Shown here in pieces: positions 6,593-14,896 of a stretch of DNA of 35,394 nt. The notes beneath the pieces were generated by a model. The model was not told the origin of the DNA. It made no database searches and worked only from the letters and a program-made list of their open reading frames with translations. Each line of letters begins with the position of its first letter. The stretch's first letter is position 1. Source of the DNA: Aliihoeflea sp. 40Bstr573 (GTDB lineage: Bacteria > Pseudomonadota > Alphaproteobacteria > Rhizobiales > Rhizobiaceae); assembly GCF_024105655.1 (NCBI RefSeq), contig NZ_JAAAMH010000026.1:1-35394 (forward strand), in the 5' to 3' direction. The translations under genes were made by a program, and so were the position numbers.

Positions 6593-6633
6593 TGTTGCGC
6601 AACAACTTTTCCTTGTGGCGGTGCTGTTGCACC
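6593..6633. promoter_or_regulatory. Two palindromes in the luxR-phoU intergenic region
   Basis: TGTTGCGCAACA (6593-6604) is a perfect 12-bp palindrome. GGTGC-TGTT-GCACC (6620-6633) is a second inverted repeat 15 bases on. They lie 53-93 bp upstream of the LuxR gene start and 76-116 bp upstream of phoU. The first has the dyad form of lux/tra boxes, so autoregulation by the LuxR protein is plausible but unproven. Confidence 0.45.
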
Positions 6634-6708
6634 TTTTCTGAACCCGAACTTCTTCTTTCCGTCATGTCCGGCGCATAGGCTGGACCAAATCGATTCTGGA
6701 GCGATCAC

Positions 6709-7437
6709 ATGCCGACAGGTCACATCGTCCGCGCCTATGACGAGGATCTGGCCAGGCTCGGCGCGCGCATAGCGGCCATGGGCGGCCAGGCAGAGCGGCT
6801 GGTGGAGCAGGCGGTCGCCGCGCTGGTCAATTCGGATCTGACGCTGGCGCGCCACGTCGTCGATGCCGACAAGGCGCTCGACGAGGCGCATCGGGAGATC
6901 GACGAGAAGGCGGTTGCGCTCATCGCCCGTCGTCAGCCGATGGCCGGCGACCTGCGCGAAATCCTCAGCGCCATCCGCATCGCCGCGGATCTGGAGCGCG
7001 TCGGCGACATGGGCAAGAACATCGGCAAGCGCGTCAGCGCGATTGCCGAGACACGGCAGCCGCCCCGGCTTTTCCGAGGGCTCGAAGCCCTGTCGGACCT
7101 TGCTTTGACGCAACTCAAGGACGTGCTGGATTTATATGCGACGCGTTCTGTCGAGCGCGTGCCGTTCATCCGCGACCGGGACGAACAGATCGACGCGATG
7201 TACACGTCGCTCTTCCGCGAGCTCCTGACCTACATGATGGAAGACCCGCGCAACATCACCGCCTGCACGCATCTGCTCTTTTGCGCCAAGAACATCGAGC
7301 GCATTGGCGACCATGCCACCAACATCGTCGAGACGGTCTATTTTATCGTGACGGGCGAGCAGCTGCCGCCGGATCGTCCCAAGGAGGACGAGAGCCATCG
7401 TGTGGTGATGGACGCCGCGCGGTTCGCGGCGCAGTAA
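6709..7437 (+). CDS. phoU: Phosphate signalling regulator PhoU
   Basis: The 242-residue protein has the two three-helix PhoU repeats, each with its metal-site signature: DLERVGDMGKNIGKR in the first and NIERIGDHATNIVE in the second. PhoU links the Pst phosphate transporter to the PhoR kinase and represses the Pho regulon when phosphate is ample. In many relatives phoU lies between pstB and phoB. Here neither gene is present and the neighbours are a LuxR gene (divergent) and gcrA (convergent), so this copy has been separated from the pst operon or is a second copy. Confidence 0.95.
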   Translation: MPTGHIVRAYDEDLARLGARIAAMGGQAERLVEQAVAALVNSDLTLARHVVDADKALDEAHREIDEKAVALIARRQPMAGDLREILSAIRIAADLERVGDMGKNIGKRVSAIAETRQPPRLFRGLEALSDLALTQLKDVLDLYATRSVERVPFIRDRDEQIDAMYTSLFRELLTYMMEDPRNITACTHLLFCAKNIERIGDHATNIVETVYFIVTGEQLPPDRPKEDESHRVVMDAARFAAQ

Positions 7438-7553
7438 GCACCAGCTCGCGCGTTCGGCAGCCGGACGCAAACGCCTGGTCTCGCACGAATGCGGCTGAGA
7501 AAAACGGATGGTTCAGGAGACCGCAGTCGCCGAAATGTCCGCAGCTGGAGAAC

Positions 7554-8051
7554 TCAGCCGCGGCGCCGGCGCTCGGCGACCGGCTGGTAGGCGGCGCGCG
7601 CATGATAGGCGCAATAAGGCCCACAATCGCCGACATCGTTGCCGCAGAACGAGAATTCCTCGGCCAACGGATCGCCATTCGGCCATTTGCAGGTCCGTTC
7701 CGACAGTTCGATCAGCTTGAGATTGCGCGACAGTGGCACGACGACGCTGCTGAGGCGCGGTGCGGGTGCGGTTTCCGGCTGCGCGTCAAAGCGGGCCTGC
7801 AGCGCGGTCGCTCCGATCGTGGTCGTTACCGGACGGCTGGGTCGAGGCGCCTTGGGGGCCGAAGGTGCCGTCTTTTTCGGGCGCGGCGTCGCAGAGGATG
7901 CGCGCCCGCGGCCCGACAGCTTCAGTCGGTGCACCTTGCCGATGACCGCGTTGCGGCTGACACCCCCGAGCTGGGTTGCGATCTGGCTGGCGCTGAGCCC
8001 CTCCGACCACAGCTTCTTGAGAAGTTCAACCCGCTCGTCGGTCCAGTTCAT
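7554..8051 (-). CDS. gcrA: Cell-cycle regulator GcrA
   Basis: The 165-residue protein starts with the diagnostic MNWTDERVELLKKLWSEGLS followed by an HTH (SQIATQLGGVSRNAVIGKVHRL, residues 21-42). A variable Pro/Ala/Lys-rich linker (~50-105) leads to the conserved C-terminal module CKWPNGDP ... FCGNDVGDCGPYCAYHARAAYQP. GcrA binds the sigma70 RNA polymerase holoenzyme and promoters carrying CcrM-methylated GANTC, driving cell-cycle genes in alphaproteobacteria. The Cys/His-rich C-terminus is the RNA polymerase contact region in Caulobacter. The gene stands alone, with a long upstream gap that contains GANTC sites. Confidence 0.96.
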   Translation of the reverse strand: MNWTDERVELLKKLWSEGLSASQIATQLGGVSRNAVIGKVHRLKLSGRGRASSATPRPKKTAPSAPKAPRPSRPVTTTIGATALQARFDAQPETAPAPRLSSVVVPLSRNLKLIELSERTCKWPNGDPLAEEFSFCGNDVGDCGPYCAYHARAAYQPVAERRRRG

Positions 8052-8077
8052 GGCGACACGCTCCTAAGTGAGGTGCG

Positions 8078-8088
8078 GAATCCGAATC
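8078..8088. promoter_or_regulatory. Paired GANTC (CcrM) sites upstream of gcrA
   Basis: GAATC occurs at 8078-8082 and again at 8084-8088, 27-37 bp before the gcrA start. A third GANTC (GATTC) lies at 8225-8229. Close pairs are uncommon by chance. Methylation-dependent control of gcrA is known in Caulobacter; here it is inferred from position. Confidence 0.5.
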
Positions 8089-8327
8089 CGTTCCCGCTCG
8101 GGCAACTGCCGAGTGGGCACCGCGTTGAGCTTGGTGATTAGATCCGCCGCACGAAATCTAGTTCTTTATTGGCCCGAAACTACAATATGCGCTGACTCGG
8201 TGACAAGAGTCGGCCGGACACACCGATTCTGTTTTTTCGGTTTTCCCCAACTTGGGCGCTTTGCGTGTCGCCGAACTGTCGTGTGGCTCGGGCGCCAAGC
8301 GCGCGGATGACGCTGCGTTGCAAAGAA

Positions 8328-8356
8328 TTGACAGCGCGCCCGTGAACGCTGATAAA
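8328..8356 (+). promoter_or_regulatory. Candidate promoter of argD
   Basis: TTGACA (8328-8333) with GATAAA (8351-8356) at a 17-bp spacing resembles a sigma70 promoter. Transcription would begin near 8362, directly before the hairpin at 8369. In the rest of the 371-bp gcrA-argD gap (8052-8422) I see only the GANTC sites and this promoter-hairpin unit. Confidence 0.5.
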
Positions 8357-8368
8357 GACGGGCACAAG

Positions 8369-8394
8369 CCGCCCTCGAGGCGGATTTTTTGTTT
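8369..8394 (+). terminator. GC hairpin with T-run in the argD leader
   Basis: CCGCC/GGCGG with a 5-nt loop (or the alternative CCTCGAGG fold) is followed by ATTTTTTGTTTT. This has the form of an intrinsic terminator, but it lies between the candidate promoter and the argD start, 28 bp before the ribosome site. It could be an attenuator for the arginine genes, or end a very short upstream transcript. Confidence 0.55.
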
Positions 8395-8422
8395 TGATCG
8401 CGTCCCCGGATGGAGTGAGGCC

Positions 8423-9625
8423 ATGGGCGGTTCGGCCCTTTTCGAGACCTACAACCGTGCGCCGCTTCGCTTCGAACGCGGCGAGGGCGTGTGGCTCTAT
8501 ACGCAGGACGGTGAACGCTATCTCGATTTCGCGGCCGGCATCGCCGTCAATTCGCTCGGCCACTCGCATCCTCATCTCGTCGAGACGCTGAAGTCGCAGG
8601 CCGAGAAGCTGTGGCACGTATCCAACCTCTACGAGGTGCCTGAGCAGACGCGTCTTGGCGAGCGCCTGACCGACGCAACCTTCGCCGACAGGGCGTTCTT
8701 CGCCAATTCGGGCGCCGAAGCGCTCGAATGCGCCATCAAGACCGCCCGGCGCTATCACTATGCCAAGGGTCACGCCGGGCGCTACCGCATCATCACTTTC
8801 GAGGGCGCTTTCCACGGCCGCACGCTGGCCACCATCGCGGCCGGCGGCCAGCCCAAATATCTCGAAGGTTTCGGCCCGAAGGTGCAGGGCTTCGACCAGG
8901 TTCCTTTCGGCGACATCGAGGCTGTCGAGAAGGCGATCACGGAAGAGACCGCCGCCATATTGATCGAGCCGGTGCAGGGAGAGGGCGGCATCCGCCCGAT
9001 CGAAGCTGACATCCTTGGTCGGCTGCGCGCGCTTTGCGAAAAGAACGGCCTGCTCCTCATCTATGACGAGGTCCAGTGCGGCATCGGCCGCACCGGCAAG
9101 CTCTTTGCCTATCAGTGGTCCGGCATCGCGCCCGACATCATGGCGATCGCCAAGGGCATCGGCGGCGGCTTCCCGCTCGCCGCGTGCCTGGCGACCGACG
9201 AGGCCGCGACCGGCATGGTCCCGGGTGTCCACGGCACGACCTTTGGCGGCAACCCGCTCGCCATGGCGGTTGGCAATGCCGTGCTCGACGTCGTCCTCGA
9301 AGAGGGATTCCTCGATGAGGTCAGGCGCAAGTCCCTGCTTCTCAAGCAGTCGCTCGCCTCCGTTGTCGACGAGTTTCCGGAGGTCTTCGAGGGGGTGCGC
9401 GGGGCAGGCCTCATGCTCGGCCTCAAGTGCCGCATGCCCAATGGCGAGGTGAACCTTGCCTTGAGGGGACGTCACTTCCTTGGCGTCCCGGCGGGCGACA
9501 ATGTCGTTCGGCTCCTGCCGCCGCTCAACGTCACCGACGAGGAAATCCGCATCGCCGTCGAGGCGATCCGCGACGCCGCATCCGACCTCGCGCTTCCCGC
9601 GCGCAGGGCCGGCTCGGCCGCCTGA
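8423..9625 (+). CDS. argD: Acetylornithine aminotransferase
   Basis: The 400-residue class III PLP aminotransferase converts N-acetylglutamate semialdehyde to N-acetylornithine in arginine synthesis. It starts at the ATG at 8423 after GGAGTGAGG, giving the family's usual [20 protein letters not shown] opening; an upstream in-frame start at 8252 would add an atypical extension across the terminator. Motifs are [19 protein letters not shown] (cofactor phosphate binding), [32 protein letters not shown] and the Schiff-base lysine in [13 protein letters not shown]. argF follows 11 bp later, so the two form an operon. Relatives often also act on succinyldiaminopimelate in lysine synthesis. Confidence 0.96.
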   Translation: MGGSALFETYNRAPLRFERGEGVWLYTQDGERYLDFAAGIAVNSLGHSHPHLVETLKSQAEKLWHVSNLYEVPEQTRLGERLTDATFADRAFFANSGAEALECAIKTARRYHYAKGHAGRYRIITFEGAFHGRTLATIAAGGQPKYLEGFGPKVQGFDQVPFGDIEAVEKAITEETAAILIEPVQGEGGIRPIEADILGRLRALCEKNGLLLIYDEVQCGIGRTGKLFAYQWSGIAPDIMAIAKGIGGGFPLAACLATDEAATGMVPGVHGTTFGGNPLAMAVGNAVLDVVLEEGFLDEVRRKSLLLKQSLASVVDEFPEVFEGVRGAGLMLGLKCRMPNGEVNLALRGRHFLGVPAGDNVVRLLPPLNVTDEEIRIAVEAIRDAASDLALPARRAGSAA

Positions 9626-9636
9626 GAAACGAGACC

Positions 9637-10554
9637 ATGGCTTCAGCATTCCGGCATTTCACCGACCTTTCCGCCATCGCATCGGGCGACCTGCGCGCCA
9701 TTTTGAATGACGCGCGCGCCCGCAAGACGCGCCTCAAGGCTGGCGAACGCGAGCGACCGCTGGAAGGCAAGGTGCTGGCGATGATCTTCGACAAGCCGTC
9801 GACCCGCACCCGTGTCTCCTTCGATGTCGGCATGCGCCAGCTCGGCGGCGAGACGCTGATGCTGACGGGCACGGAAATGCAGCTTGGTCGCTCGGAGACG
9901 ATCGCCGACACCGCGCGCGTCCTTTCGCGCTACGTCGATGCCATCATGATGCGCACGACGGAGCACGATCGTCTTCTGGAGATGACCGAGCACGCGACGA
10001 TCCCGGTCATCAATGGCCTGACCGACGACACCCATCCTTGCCAGATCATGGCCGATCTGATGACCTTCGAGGAGCATCGCGGACCCGTCGAGGACAAGCT
10101 CCTCGCATGGACGGGTGACGGCAACAACGTGCTGCACTCGCTGGCCGAAGCCTCGGCGCGGTTCAATTTCCGCCTGAACATCGCCGTTCCGGCGGGCAGC
10201 GAGCCGGACGCGAAGTTCGTCGACTGGTCGAAGGCGAATGGCGGCCGCATCGAGTTCCACGACAGCGCGGCAGCGGCAGTTGCGGGCGCCGATTGCGTCG
10301 TCACGGACACCTGGGTTTCGATGAACCAGGAGCATCGTGCGCGCGGCCACAACGTATTCCAGCCCTATCAGGTCAACGCCGAGCTGATGGCAGGAGCAAA
10401 GCCCGATGCTCTCTTCATGCATTGCCTTCCCGCCCATCGCGGCGAAGAGGTGACGGACGAGGTCATCGACGGCCCGAACTCGGTCGTCTTCGACGAGGCG
10501 GAGAACCGGCTGCACGCTCAAAAGGCGGTGCTTGCCTGGTGCTTCGGCGCTTGA
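9637..10554 (+). CDS. argF: Ornithine carbamoyltransferase
   Basis: The 305-residue enzyme makes citrulline from ornithine and carbamoyl phosphate. The carbamoyl phosphate loop STRTR lies at residues 55-59 ([19 protein letters not shown]). [12 protein letters not shown] and the catalytic [11 protein letters not shown] (from residue 262) are intact, and the ornithine-side SMNQE block is present. The start at 9637 follows a GAAACGAGA purine stretch and gives the normal family length. It lies 11 bp after argD and is followed by hslO 106 bp on. The argD-argF-hslO order is common in Hyphomicrobiales. Confidence 0.97.
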   Translation: MASAFRHFTDLSAIASGDLRAILNDARARKTRLKAGERERPLEGKVLAMIFDKPSTRTRVSFDVGMRQLGGETLMLTGTEMQLGRSETIADTARVLSRYVDAIMMRTTEHDRLLEMTEHATIPVINGLTDDTHPCQIMADLMTFEEHRGPVEDKLLAWTGDGNNVLHSLAEASARFNFRLNIAVPAGSEPDAKFVDWSKANGGRIEFHDSAAAAVAGADCVVTDTWVSMNQEHRARGHNVFQPYQVNAELMAGAKPDALFMHCLPAHRGEEVTDEVIDGPNSVVFDEAENRLHAQKAVLAWCFGA

Positions 10555-10660
10555 TTGGGCAGAGCCCGGCACATATCTGCCGCGCAACATGGATAGGTCT
10601 GGCCTTGCCAGCGGGCGCAGCGCGCGGAGATCGCGTCGGCCCGAGGATAGGAATGTTCCC

Positions 10661-11650
10661 GTGACAGCACCGCACGCAAAGCTCGGCGATTTCGGTTTCG
10701 CCGGTGATGATACCGTCGTTCCGTTTCAGGTGGCCCCGCTCGATGCGCGCGGCCGCGTTGTCCAGCTCGGCCCGATCCTTGATGCGATCCTCGGCCGGCA
10801 CGACTATCCCGAGCCCGTCGCGCGGCTTCTCGCCGAGGCGATGACGCTGACCGTGCTGCTCGGCACGTCGCTCAAATTCGAAGGCAAGTTCATCCTCCAG
10901 ACCCGTTCGGACGGGCCGGTGGACATGCTCGTCGCCGACTTCACCACGCCCGGCTCGCTGCGCGCCTACGCCAGCTTCGATGCCGAGCGCGTCGCCGAGG
11001 CGAGCGCGGCCGGCGCGGCGACGCCCGCCGACCTCCTTGGCAAAGGCGTTCTGGCGCTGACTATCGACCAGGGGCAGCACATGCAGCGCTACCAGGGCAT
11101 CGTGCAGCTCGACTCCACCTCGCTCGAGGACGCGGCCCGCACCTATTTCCGCCAGTCGGAGCAGATTCCGACCGAAGTGCGCCTGTCGGTCGCGCGGCAG
11201 ATGGTCAAGGGCTCGAACGGCTTTGACGGGCACTGGCGTTCCGGCGGGCTGATGTCGCAGTTCCTTCCCGAGGCGCCCGAGCGGCTGCGTCTGCCCGACC
11301 TTCCGGGCGGCGACGGCGACAATGGCGAGATCCCCGATCCGACCGATGATGCCTGGGCGGAGGTGCAGGCGCTGGTTTCCACCATCGAGGCGGACGAGCT
11401 GATCGATCCGACCGTCGGCCCCGAGCGCCTTCTCTACCGGCTCTTCCACGAGCATGGCGTCCACGTCTTCGAAGGCTCGAACGTGGTGGACGACTGCTCC
11501 TGCTCGCGCGACAAAATCCGCGGCATCCTTGACGGCTTCACGGAAGAGGAAATCTCCGACAGCATCGAGGATGGGAAGATCAAGGTCTCCTGCGAGTTCT
11601 GCTCGACCCACTACGAGTTCGATCCCGCCGACTTCGTCACGCGGAACTGA
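10661..11650 (+). CDS. hslO: Redox-regulated chaperone Hsp33
   Basis: The protein is 329 residues from a GTG at 10661 with AGGATAGG ten bases upstream; a longer TTG-started frame at 10532 overlaps argF and is unlikely. The Hsp33 core runs over residues ~15-270. The C-terminal zinc redox switch has C279-x-C281 and C311-xx-C314 with 29 residues between the pairs (DDCSCSRDKI ... SCEFCSTHYEF). Under oxidative stress these cysteines release zinc and form disulfides, unfolding the linker and exposing a holdase surface. The region ~235-260 is acidic and Gly/Asp-rich (PDLPGGDGDNGEIPDPTDD), as in other alphaproteobacterial forms. It acts in the cytoplasm. Confidence 0.96.
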   Translation: MTAPHAKLGDFGFAGDDTVVPFQVAPLDARGRVVQLGPILDAILGRHDYPEPVARLLAEAMTLTVLLGTSLKFEGKFILQTRSDGPVDMLVADFTTPGSLRAYASFDAERVAEASAAGAATPADLLGKGVLALTIDQGQHMQRYQGIVQLDSTSLEDAARTYFRQSEQIPTEVRLSVARQMVKGSNGFDGHWRSGGLMSQFLPEAPERLRLPDLPGGDGDNGEIPDPTDDAWAEVQALVSTIEADELIDPTVGPERLLYRLFHEHGVHVFEGSNVVDDCSCSRDKIRGILDGFTEEEISDSIEDGKIKVSCEFCSTHYEFDPADFVTRN

Positions 11651-11877
11651 ACAGGGCAATCAGGTCCTGCCGCTCGTTGTCCTTGCCGCCCGGAAGGGCA
11701 GCGAGGCGACGCTCTTTGACGAGATTGCCGGTGAGAATGCTGCGCTTTGGCCATGCACCGATGGCTAAGCCACATTTGCGCCACTTTTGTTAACGTGTGA
11801 CTTAAAGCTTCATCAATCGTGCGGTTGCAGGATGCCTCGAAGTTCGGCAAGCGGGGGGCAACGCTACCGGATGTACG

Positions 11878-12048
11878 ATGATCATAAGACTGGCAATAAT
11901 CTGGCTCCTGGTTGCAGGCTTCGCAGCCGGCTTCGCAGAACTCGTCACCTCCGACACGGTCGGACGGAGCGATCGCGCGGGCTCTCCATGCCATGAATGG
12001 TCGAACCCGGACTGTTCCGCCCCCGCCATGGGCGCCCCAATGAACTGA
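11878..12048 (+). CDS. Small predicted exported or membrane-anchored protein
   Basis: This 56-residue frame is too short for many gene callers. It begins MIIRLAIIWLLVAGFAAGFA, a basic N-terminus plus hydrophobic core typical of a signal peptide or single membrane anchor. A hydrophilic tail with two cysteines (SPCHEWSNPDCSAP) and a Met-rich end follows. Third codon positions are mostly C or G, matching the neighbours, which supports real coding. The ribosome site is weak (GGAT about 6-10 bases upstream). A longer overlapping frame at 11787-11996 looks like a shadow. It sits alone in a 461-bp gap after hslO. Family unknown. Confidence 0.45.
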   Translation: MIIRLAIIWLLVAGFAAGFAELVTSDTVGRSDRAGSPCHEWSNPDCSAPAMGAPMN

Positions 12049-12111
12049 TTAGCATTGCGGAAACCATAATCTGCCAAGGTCCGCCGTGATACACAGCCGA
12101 TCGGAACGAGC

Positions 12112-12369
12112 ATGCCCGCACTGTCAGCCGGCCACGAGGAAGAGATCGCAGAGGCCGTCTGCGAGATCGCCGTCCTCCTTGCGCAGGCCATCCATCAGAT
12201 CGACCCCGACGCCGCGCAGCGAATGAACTTCGCCGCCGGCAAGGCATTCAACCGCCATCTCGGCCAGGACCAGAAGCTCGCTGCCGACCTGATGTACCGC
12301 TTCGGCCGCGCTCTGGTCGACCGCTCGCTTTTTCCGGTAGGCGAGGGCGGCGACGAGCAACTCAATTGA
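12112..12369 (+). CDS. Hypothetical small helical protein
   Basis: The 85-residue protein is predicted to be mostly alpha-helical ([40 protein letters not shown]). It has no membrane segment, signal or recognised motif. The ATG at 12112 follows GGAACGAG. Its stop overlaps the 3' end of apaG, transcribed the other way, by 8 bp. The even composition and GC-rich third positions favour a real gene. Function unknown. Confidence 0.55.
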   Translation: MPALSAGHEEEIAEAVCEIAVLLAQAIHQIDPDAAQRMNFAAGKAFNRHLGQDQKLAADLMYRFGRALVDRSLFPVGEGGDEQLN

Positions 12370-12754
12370 CGGAGTGACGTTCGCCCGGCAGATCGAGAGA
12401 GAAGGCCGGAATGGCGACGTCGAACTCCCGGCCGGTTTCATCGCGCATCCTGTACTCGCCCACCATGAAGCCGGATGCGGTGCCGAGCGGGCAGCCGGAC
12501 GTGTATTGGAAGCTGTCGCCGGGCTCGAGTTCAGGCTGCTCACCAACGACGCCGGCGCCACGCACCTCCTCGAGCTTGCCAGTGGAATCGGTGATGCGCC
12601 AGTGCCGCGATATGAGCTTCACGCCCTGCGTTCCGTGATTGGCAATGGTGACCCGGTAGGCCCAGAAATAGCGGCTGGCTTCCGGCTGCGAACGCTCCTC
12701 CAGATAGAAGGGCTCGACGGTGATTTCGATGCCGCGTGTCGTGGTTCGGTACAT
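12362..12754 (-). CDS. apaG: ApaG domain protein (Co2+/Mg2+ efflux protein ApaG)
   Basis: The protein is 130 residues from the ATG at 12754 ([20 protein letters not shown]). This is the usual length; an in-frame ATG at 12784 would add ten residues. The fold is a fibronectin-III-like beta sandwich. Family blocks [53 protein letters not shown] and [11 protein letters not shown] are all present. ApaG has been linked to cobalt/magnesium tolerance and Ap4A levels in enterobacteria, but its biochemical role is unclear. It is divergent from the CDP-alcohol phosphatidyltransferase gene (137-bp gap). Confidence 0.94.
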   Translation of the reverse strand: MYRTTTRGIEITVEPFYLEERSQPEASRYFWAYRVTIANHGTQGVKLISRHWRITDSTGKLEEVRGAGVVGEQPELEPGDSFQYTSGCPLGTASGFMVGEYRMRDETGREFDVAIPAFSLDLPGERHSVN

Positions 12755-12890
12755 CAGTTGCGTCCACTGGCTGTCACCGCGCATTAACGCACATTGCCGA
12801 CATTTCGGTGCATTTGCGGCGAAGTTGAAGCGAAAGTGATGATCGTGTCGGAGTGCTGTGCCGTAATGAGCGCAGCAAAGGAGCGACGCG

Positions 12891-13496
12891 ATGCTGGATG
12901 GCTGGGCAAGGACAAGGATCGATCCGGCGCTTGATCGGATAGGTCGATCCCTTGCGCGCCTTGGCATCGGTGCGGATGCGGTGACCGTTCTTGCCTTTCT
13001 CCTCGGCATCGCCGCCTTCATCGCCATCGCTTCCGGCTCATACTGGCTCGGCCTTGCGCTCATCCTCATCAGCCGCCTCGGCGACGGCCTCGACGGCGCC
13101 GTCGCGCGCCACACGCGAAAGACCGATTTCGGGGGCTATCTCGACATCGTGCTCGACTTCGCGTTCTACGGCCTCGTTCCGCTCGGCTTCGTCCTTGCCG
13201 ATCCGGCGGTAAATGGGCTGGCCGGCGCCGTCCTGATCTTGTCCTTCTATGTCAACGGTGCAAGCTTCCTCGCCTATTCCGTCATGGCAGAAAGGCGCGG
13301 CCTGACGACCGAGGCCCGAGGCGAAAAATCCATCTTCTTCACCACCGGACTGGCGGAGGCGACGGAAACGATCGCCTTCTTCGTCGCCTTCTGCCTGTTG
13401 CCGGCATGGTTTCCGGTACTGGCCCTCGTCTTCGCCGGGCTCTGCTTCTACACCGCGCTGTCGCGCATCGTCATCGCCAAAAAGACCTTCGGCTAG
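12891..13496 (+). CDS. CDP-alcohol phosphatidyltransferase family membrane protein
   Basis: The 201-residue integral membrane protein carries the CDP-alcohol phosphotransferase signature at residues ~65-88 ([20 protein letters not shown] followed by DIVLD). It contains the four aspartates and the AR...G spacing that bind CDP and two metals. About six hydrophobic segments are seen. Enzymes of this family move a phosphoalcohol from a CDP-linked donor to an alcohol acceptor in phospholipid synthesis. The donor and acceptor cannot be told from sequence; this short version is distinct from PgsA and PssA as I know them. The ATG follows AAGGAGCG. Its stop overlaps that of metZ at a shared CTAG. Confidence 0.9.
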   Translation: MLDGWARTRIDPALDRIGRSLARLGIGADAVTVLAFLLGIAAFIAIASGSYWLGLALILISRLGDGLDGAVARHTRKTDFGGYLDIVLDFAFYGLVPLGFVLADPAVNGLAGAVLILSFYVNGASFLAYSVMAERRGLTTEARGEKSIFFTTGLAEATETIAFFVAFCLLPAWFPVLALVFAGLCFYTALSRIVIAKKTFG

Positions 13497-14677
13497 ATCG
13501 CGTCCAACGCCCGGTCGAGGTCCGCCATCAGGTCACCGGCATCTTCCAGTCCCACCGAAAGGCGAACCGTGCCGGGTGTGATCCCCAGGTCGGCGCGCGC
13601 CTCTTCCGTCAGGTTTTTGTGCGTGGTCGTCGCCGGATGGGTGATGAGGCTTTTCGCGTCGCCAAGATTGTTGGAAATCCGTACGATCTCCAGCGCGTTC
13701 TGGAAGGCGAACGCGCCGGGCTTGCCGCCCTTCGTCTCGAAACAGATGAGCGTCGAGCCGCCGCTCATCTGGCGGGCGATGATCTCGGCCTGCGGATGGT
13801 CGGCGCGTCCCGGATAGATCACGCGCGAAACCTTCGGGTGCGCCGCCAGATGATCGGCGATCCGCGCCGCGCTCTCGGTCTGCTGCTTCACCCGGATCGG
13901 CAGCGTCTCGAGACCCTTGAGTAGGGTCCACGCGTTGAAGGGCGAGAGCGACGGGCCGGTATGACGGAAATAGTCGTGCAAATTCTCGTCGATCCATTTC
14001 TTGTCGGAAAGGATGATCCCGCCGAGGCACCGTCCCTGGCCGTCGATATGCTTCGTCGCGGAATAGACGACGACATGCGCGCCAAGTTCGAGCGGCTTTT
14101 GCTGCAAGGGCGTCGCGAAGACGTTGTCGACGACCACTCGCGCGCCGATGCCGTTTGCAATCCTTGCGACGGCCGCGATGTCCACGACTTCGAGCGTCGG
14201 ATTGGTCGGGCTTTCGAGGAAGAAGAGCTTGGTGTTGGGCCGCACCGCCGCTTCCCACTGGGCAAGGTCACGCCCGTCGACCAGCGTCGACTCGATGCCG
14301 TATTTCGGCATCAGCGTTTCCACCACCCATCGGCACGAACCGAACAGCGCGCGCGCCGCGACCACATGGTCGCCCGCCTTGACCGAGCAGAGCAGGGCGG
14401 CCGAGATCGCCGCCATGCCAGATGCGGTGGCCCGCGCGTCCTCTGCGCCTTCGAGCGCGCACATGCGCTTTTCGAAGATGTCGACGGTGGGGTTGGCGTA
14501 GCGCGAATAGATGAAGCCCGGCTCGTCGCCCTTGAAGCGCGCCTCGGCCGATTCCGAACTGTCGTAGACGAAGCCCTGCGTCAGATACATCGCCTCGGAC
14601 GTCTCGCCGAACTGCGAGCGCATCGTCGCACCATGCACGAGTTGGGTTGCGGGCTTCCAGTTCTTCTCGTTCGACAT
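13493..14677 (-). CDS. metZ: O-succinylhomoserine sulfhydrylase
   Basis: The protein is 394 residues from the ATG at 14677; in-frame ATGs at 14683 and 14686 are possible. It is a Cys/Met-metabolism PLP enzyme making homocysteine from O-succinylhomoserine and sulfide. Markers are YSRYANPTVDIFEKRMCALE, the cofactor stacking region ATASGMAAISAALL, FFLESPTNPTLEVVDI, VVVDNVFATPLQQKPLELGA and the Schiff-base lysine in YSATKHIDGQGRCLGG, which are typical of MetZ. The upstream SAM-II aptamer and terminator confirm control by S-adenosylmethionine. The gene ends tail-to-tail with the phosphatidyltransferase gene. Confidence 0.95.
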   Translation of the reverse strand: MSNEKNWKPATQLVHGATMRSQFGETSEAMYLTQGFVYDSSESAEARFKGDEPGFIYSRYANPTVDIFEKRMCALEGAEDARATASGMAAISAALLCSVKAGDHVVAARALFGSCRWVVETLMPKYGIESTLVDGRDLAQWEAAVRPNTKLFFLESPTNPTLEVVDIAAVARIANGIGARVVVDNVFATPLQQKPLELGAHVVVYSATKHIDGQGRCLGGIILSDKKWIDENLHDYFRHTGPSLSPFNAWTLLKGLETLPIRVKQQTESAARIADHLAAHPKVSRVIYPGRADHPQAEIIARQMSGGSTLICFETKGGKPGAFAFQNALEIVRISNNLGDAKSLITHPATTTHKNLTEEARADLGITPGTVRLSVGLEDAGDLMADLDRALDAI

Positions 14678-14694
14678 AGGCATCATCCAGACAC

Positions 14695-14725
14695 AAAAAA
14701 ACCGGCCGCGAACAGTCGCGCCGGT
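14695..14725 (-). terminator. Intrinsic terminator between the riboswitch and metZ
   Basis: On the minus strand ACCGGCGCGA-CTGT-TCGCGGCCGGT forms a strong hairpin with one bulge, directly followed by a T7 run, and metZ starts 18 bases later. It is placed as the expression platform of the SAM-II riboswitch: with SAM bound, transcription would stop here. Confidence 0.88.
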
Positions 14726-14749
14726 CCATACAGCCTTGCGGCCCACGGT

Positions 14750-14806
14750 CCTTTAGCGACTTGTTTTACGTGGCTGCAAGCCGACCGGCAAATCACCACG
14801 GGATAA
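14750..14806 (-). promoter_or_regulatory. SAM-II riboswitch (metA/metZ aptamer)
   Basis: On the minus strand the aptamer reads CCCGTGGTGATTTGCCGG then TCGGCTTGCAGCCACG, followed by the pseudoknot strand CAAGTCGCTAAAGGA. This closely matches the SAM-II class: P1 CGTGG/CCACG, the conserved GGCTTGCAGCCACGT loop, and the 3' GTCGCTAAA strand. SAM-II binds S-adenosylmethionine and represses downstream methionine genes, mainly in alphaproteobacteria. Confidence 0.95.
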
Positions 14807-14813
14807 GGCGGGA

Positions 14814-14840
14814 TCTATAGGCTTTCGTGCCTTGCGTCAA
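14814..14840 (-). promoter_or_regulatory. Candidate metZ promoter
   Basis: On the minus strand TTGACG (14840-14835) and TATAGA (14819-14814) are 15 bp apart. Transcription would begin close to the 5' edge of the SAM-II aptamer, as expected for a riboswitch leader. The short spacer is slightly suboptimal. Confidence 0.55.
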
Positions 14841-14896
14841 TTCGTGACCTGGTTAAACCTCGCCGCCAATCGAGGGCGCCAAGAGGGGTAGGCACC

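Noticed and set aside
6541-7113. Upstream extension of the LuxR frame (to 434 residues)
   Set aside because: It runs through the intergenic palindromes and opposite phoU. The GTG at 6540 gives a normal-length LuxR protein.
8180-9649. 489-residue open frame on the minus strand
   Set aside because: It is the mirror of argD in a GC-rich genome. Its translation has no recognisable domain, while argD on the plus strand is complete.
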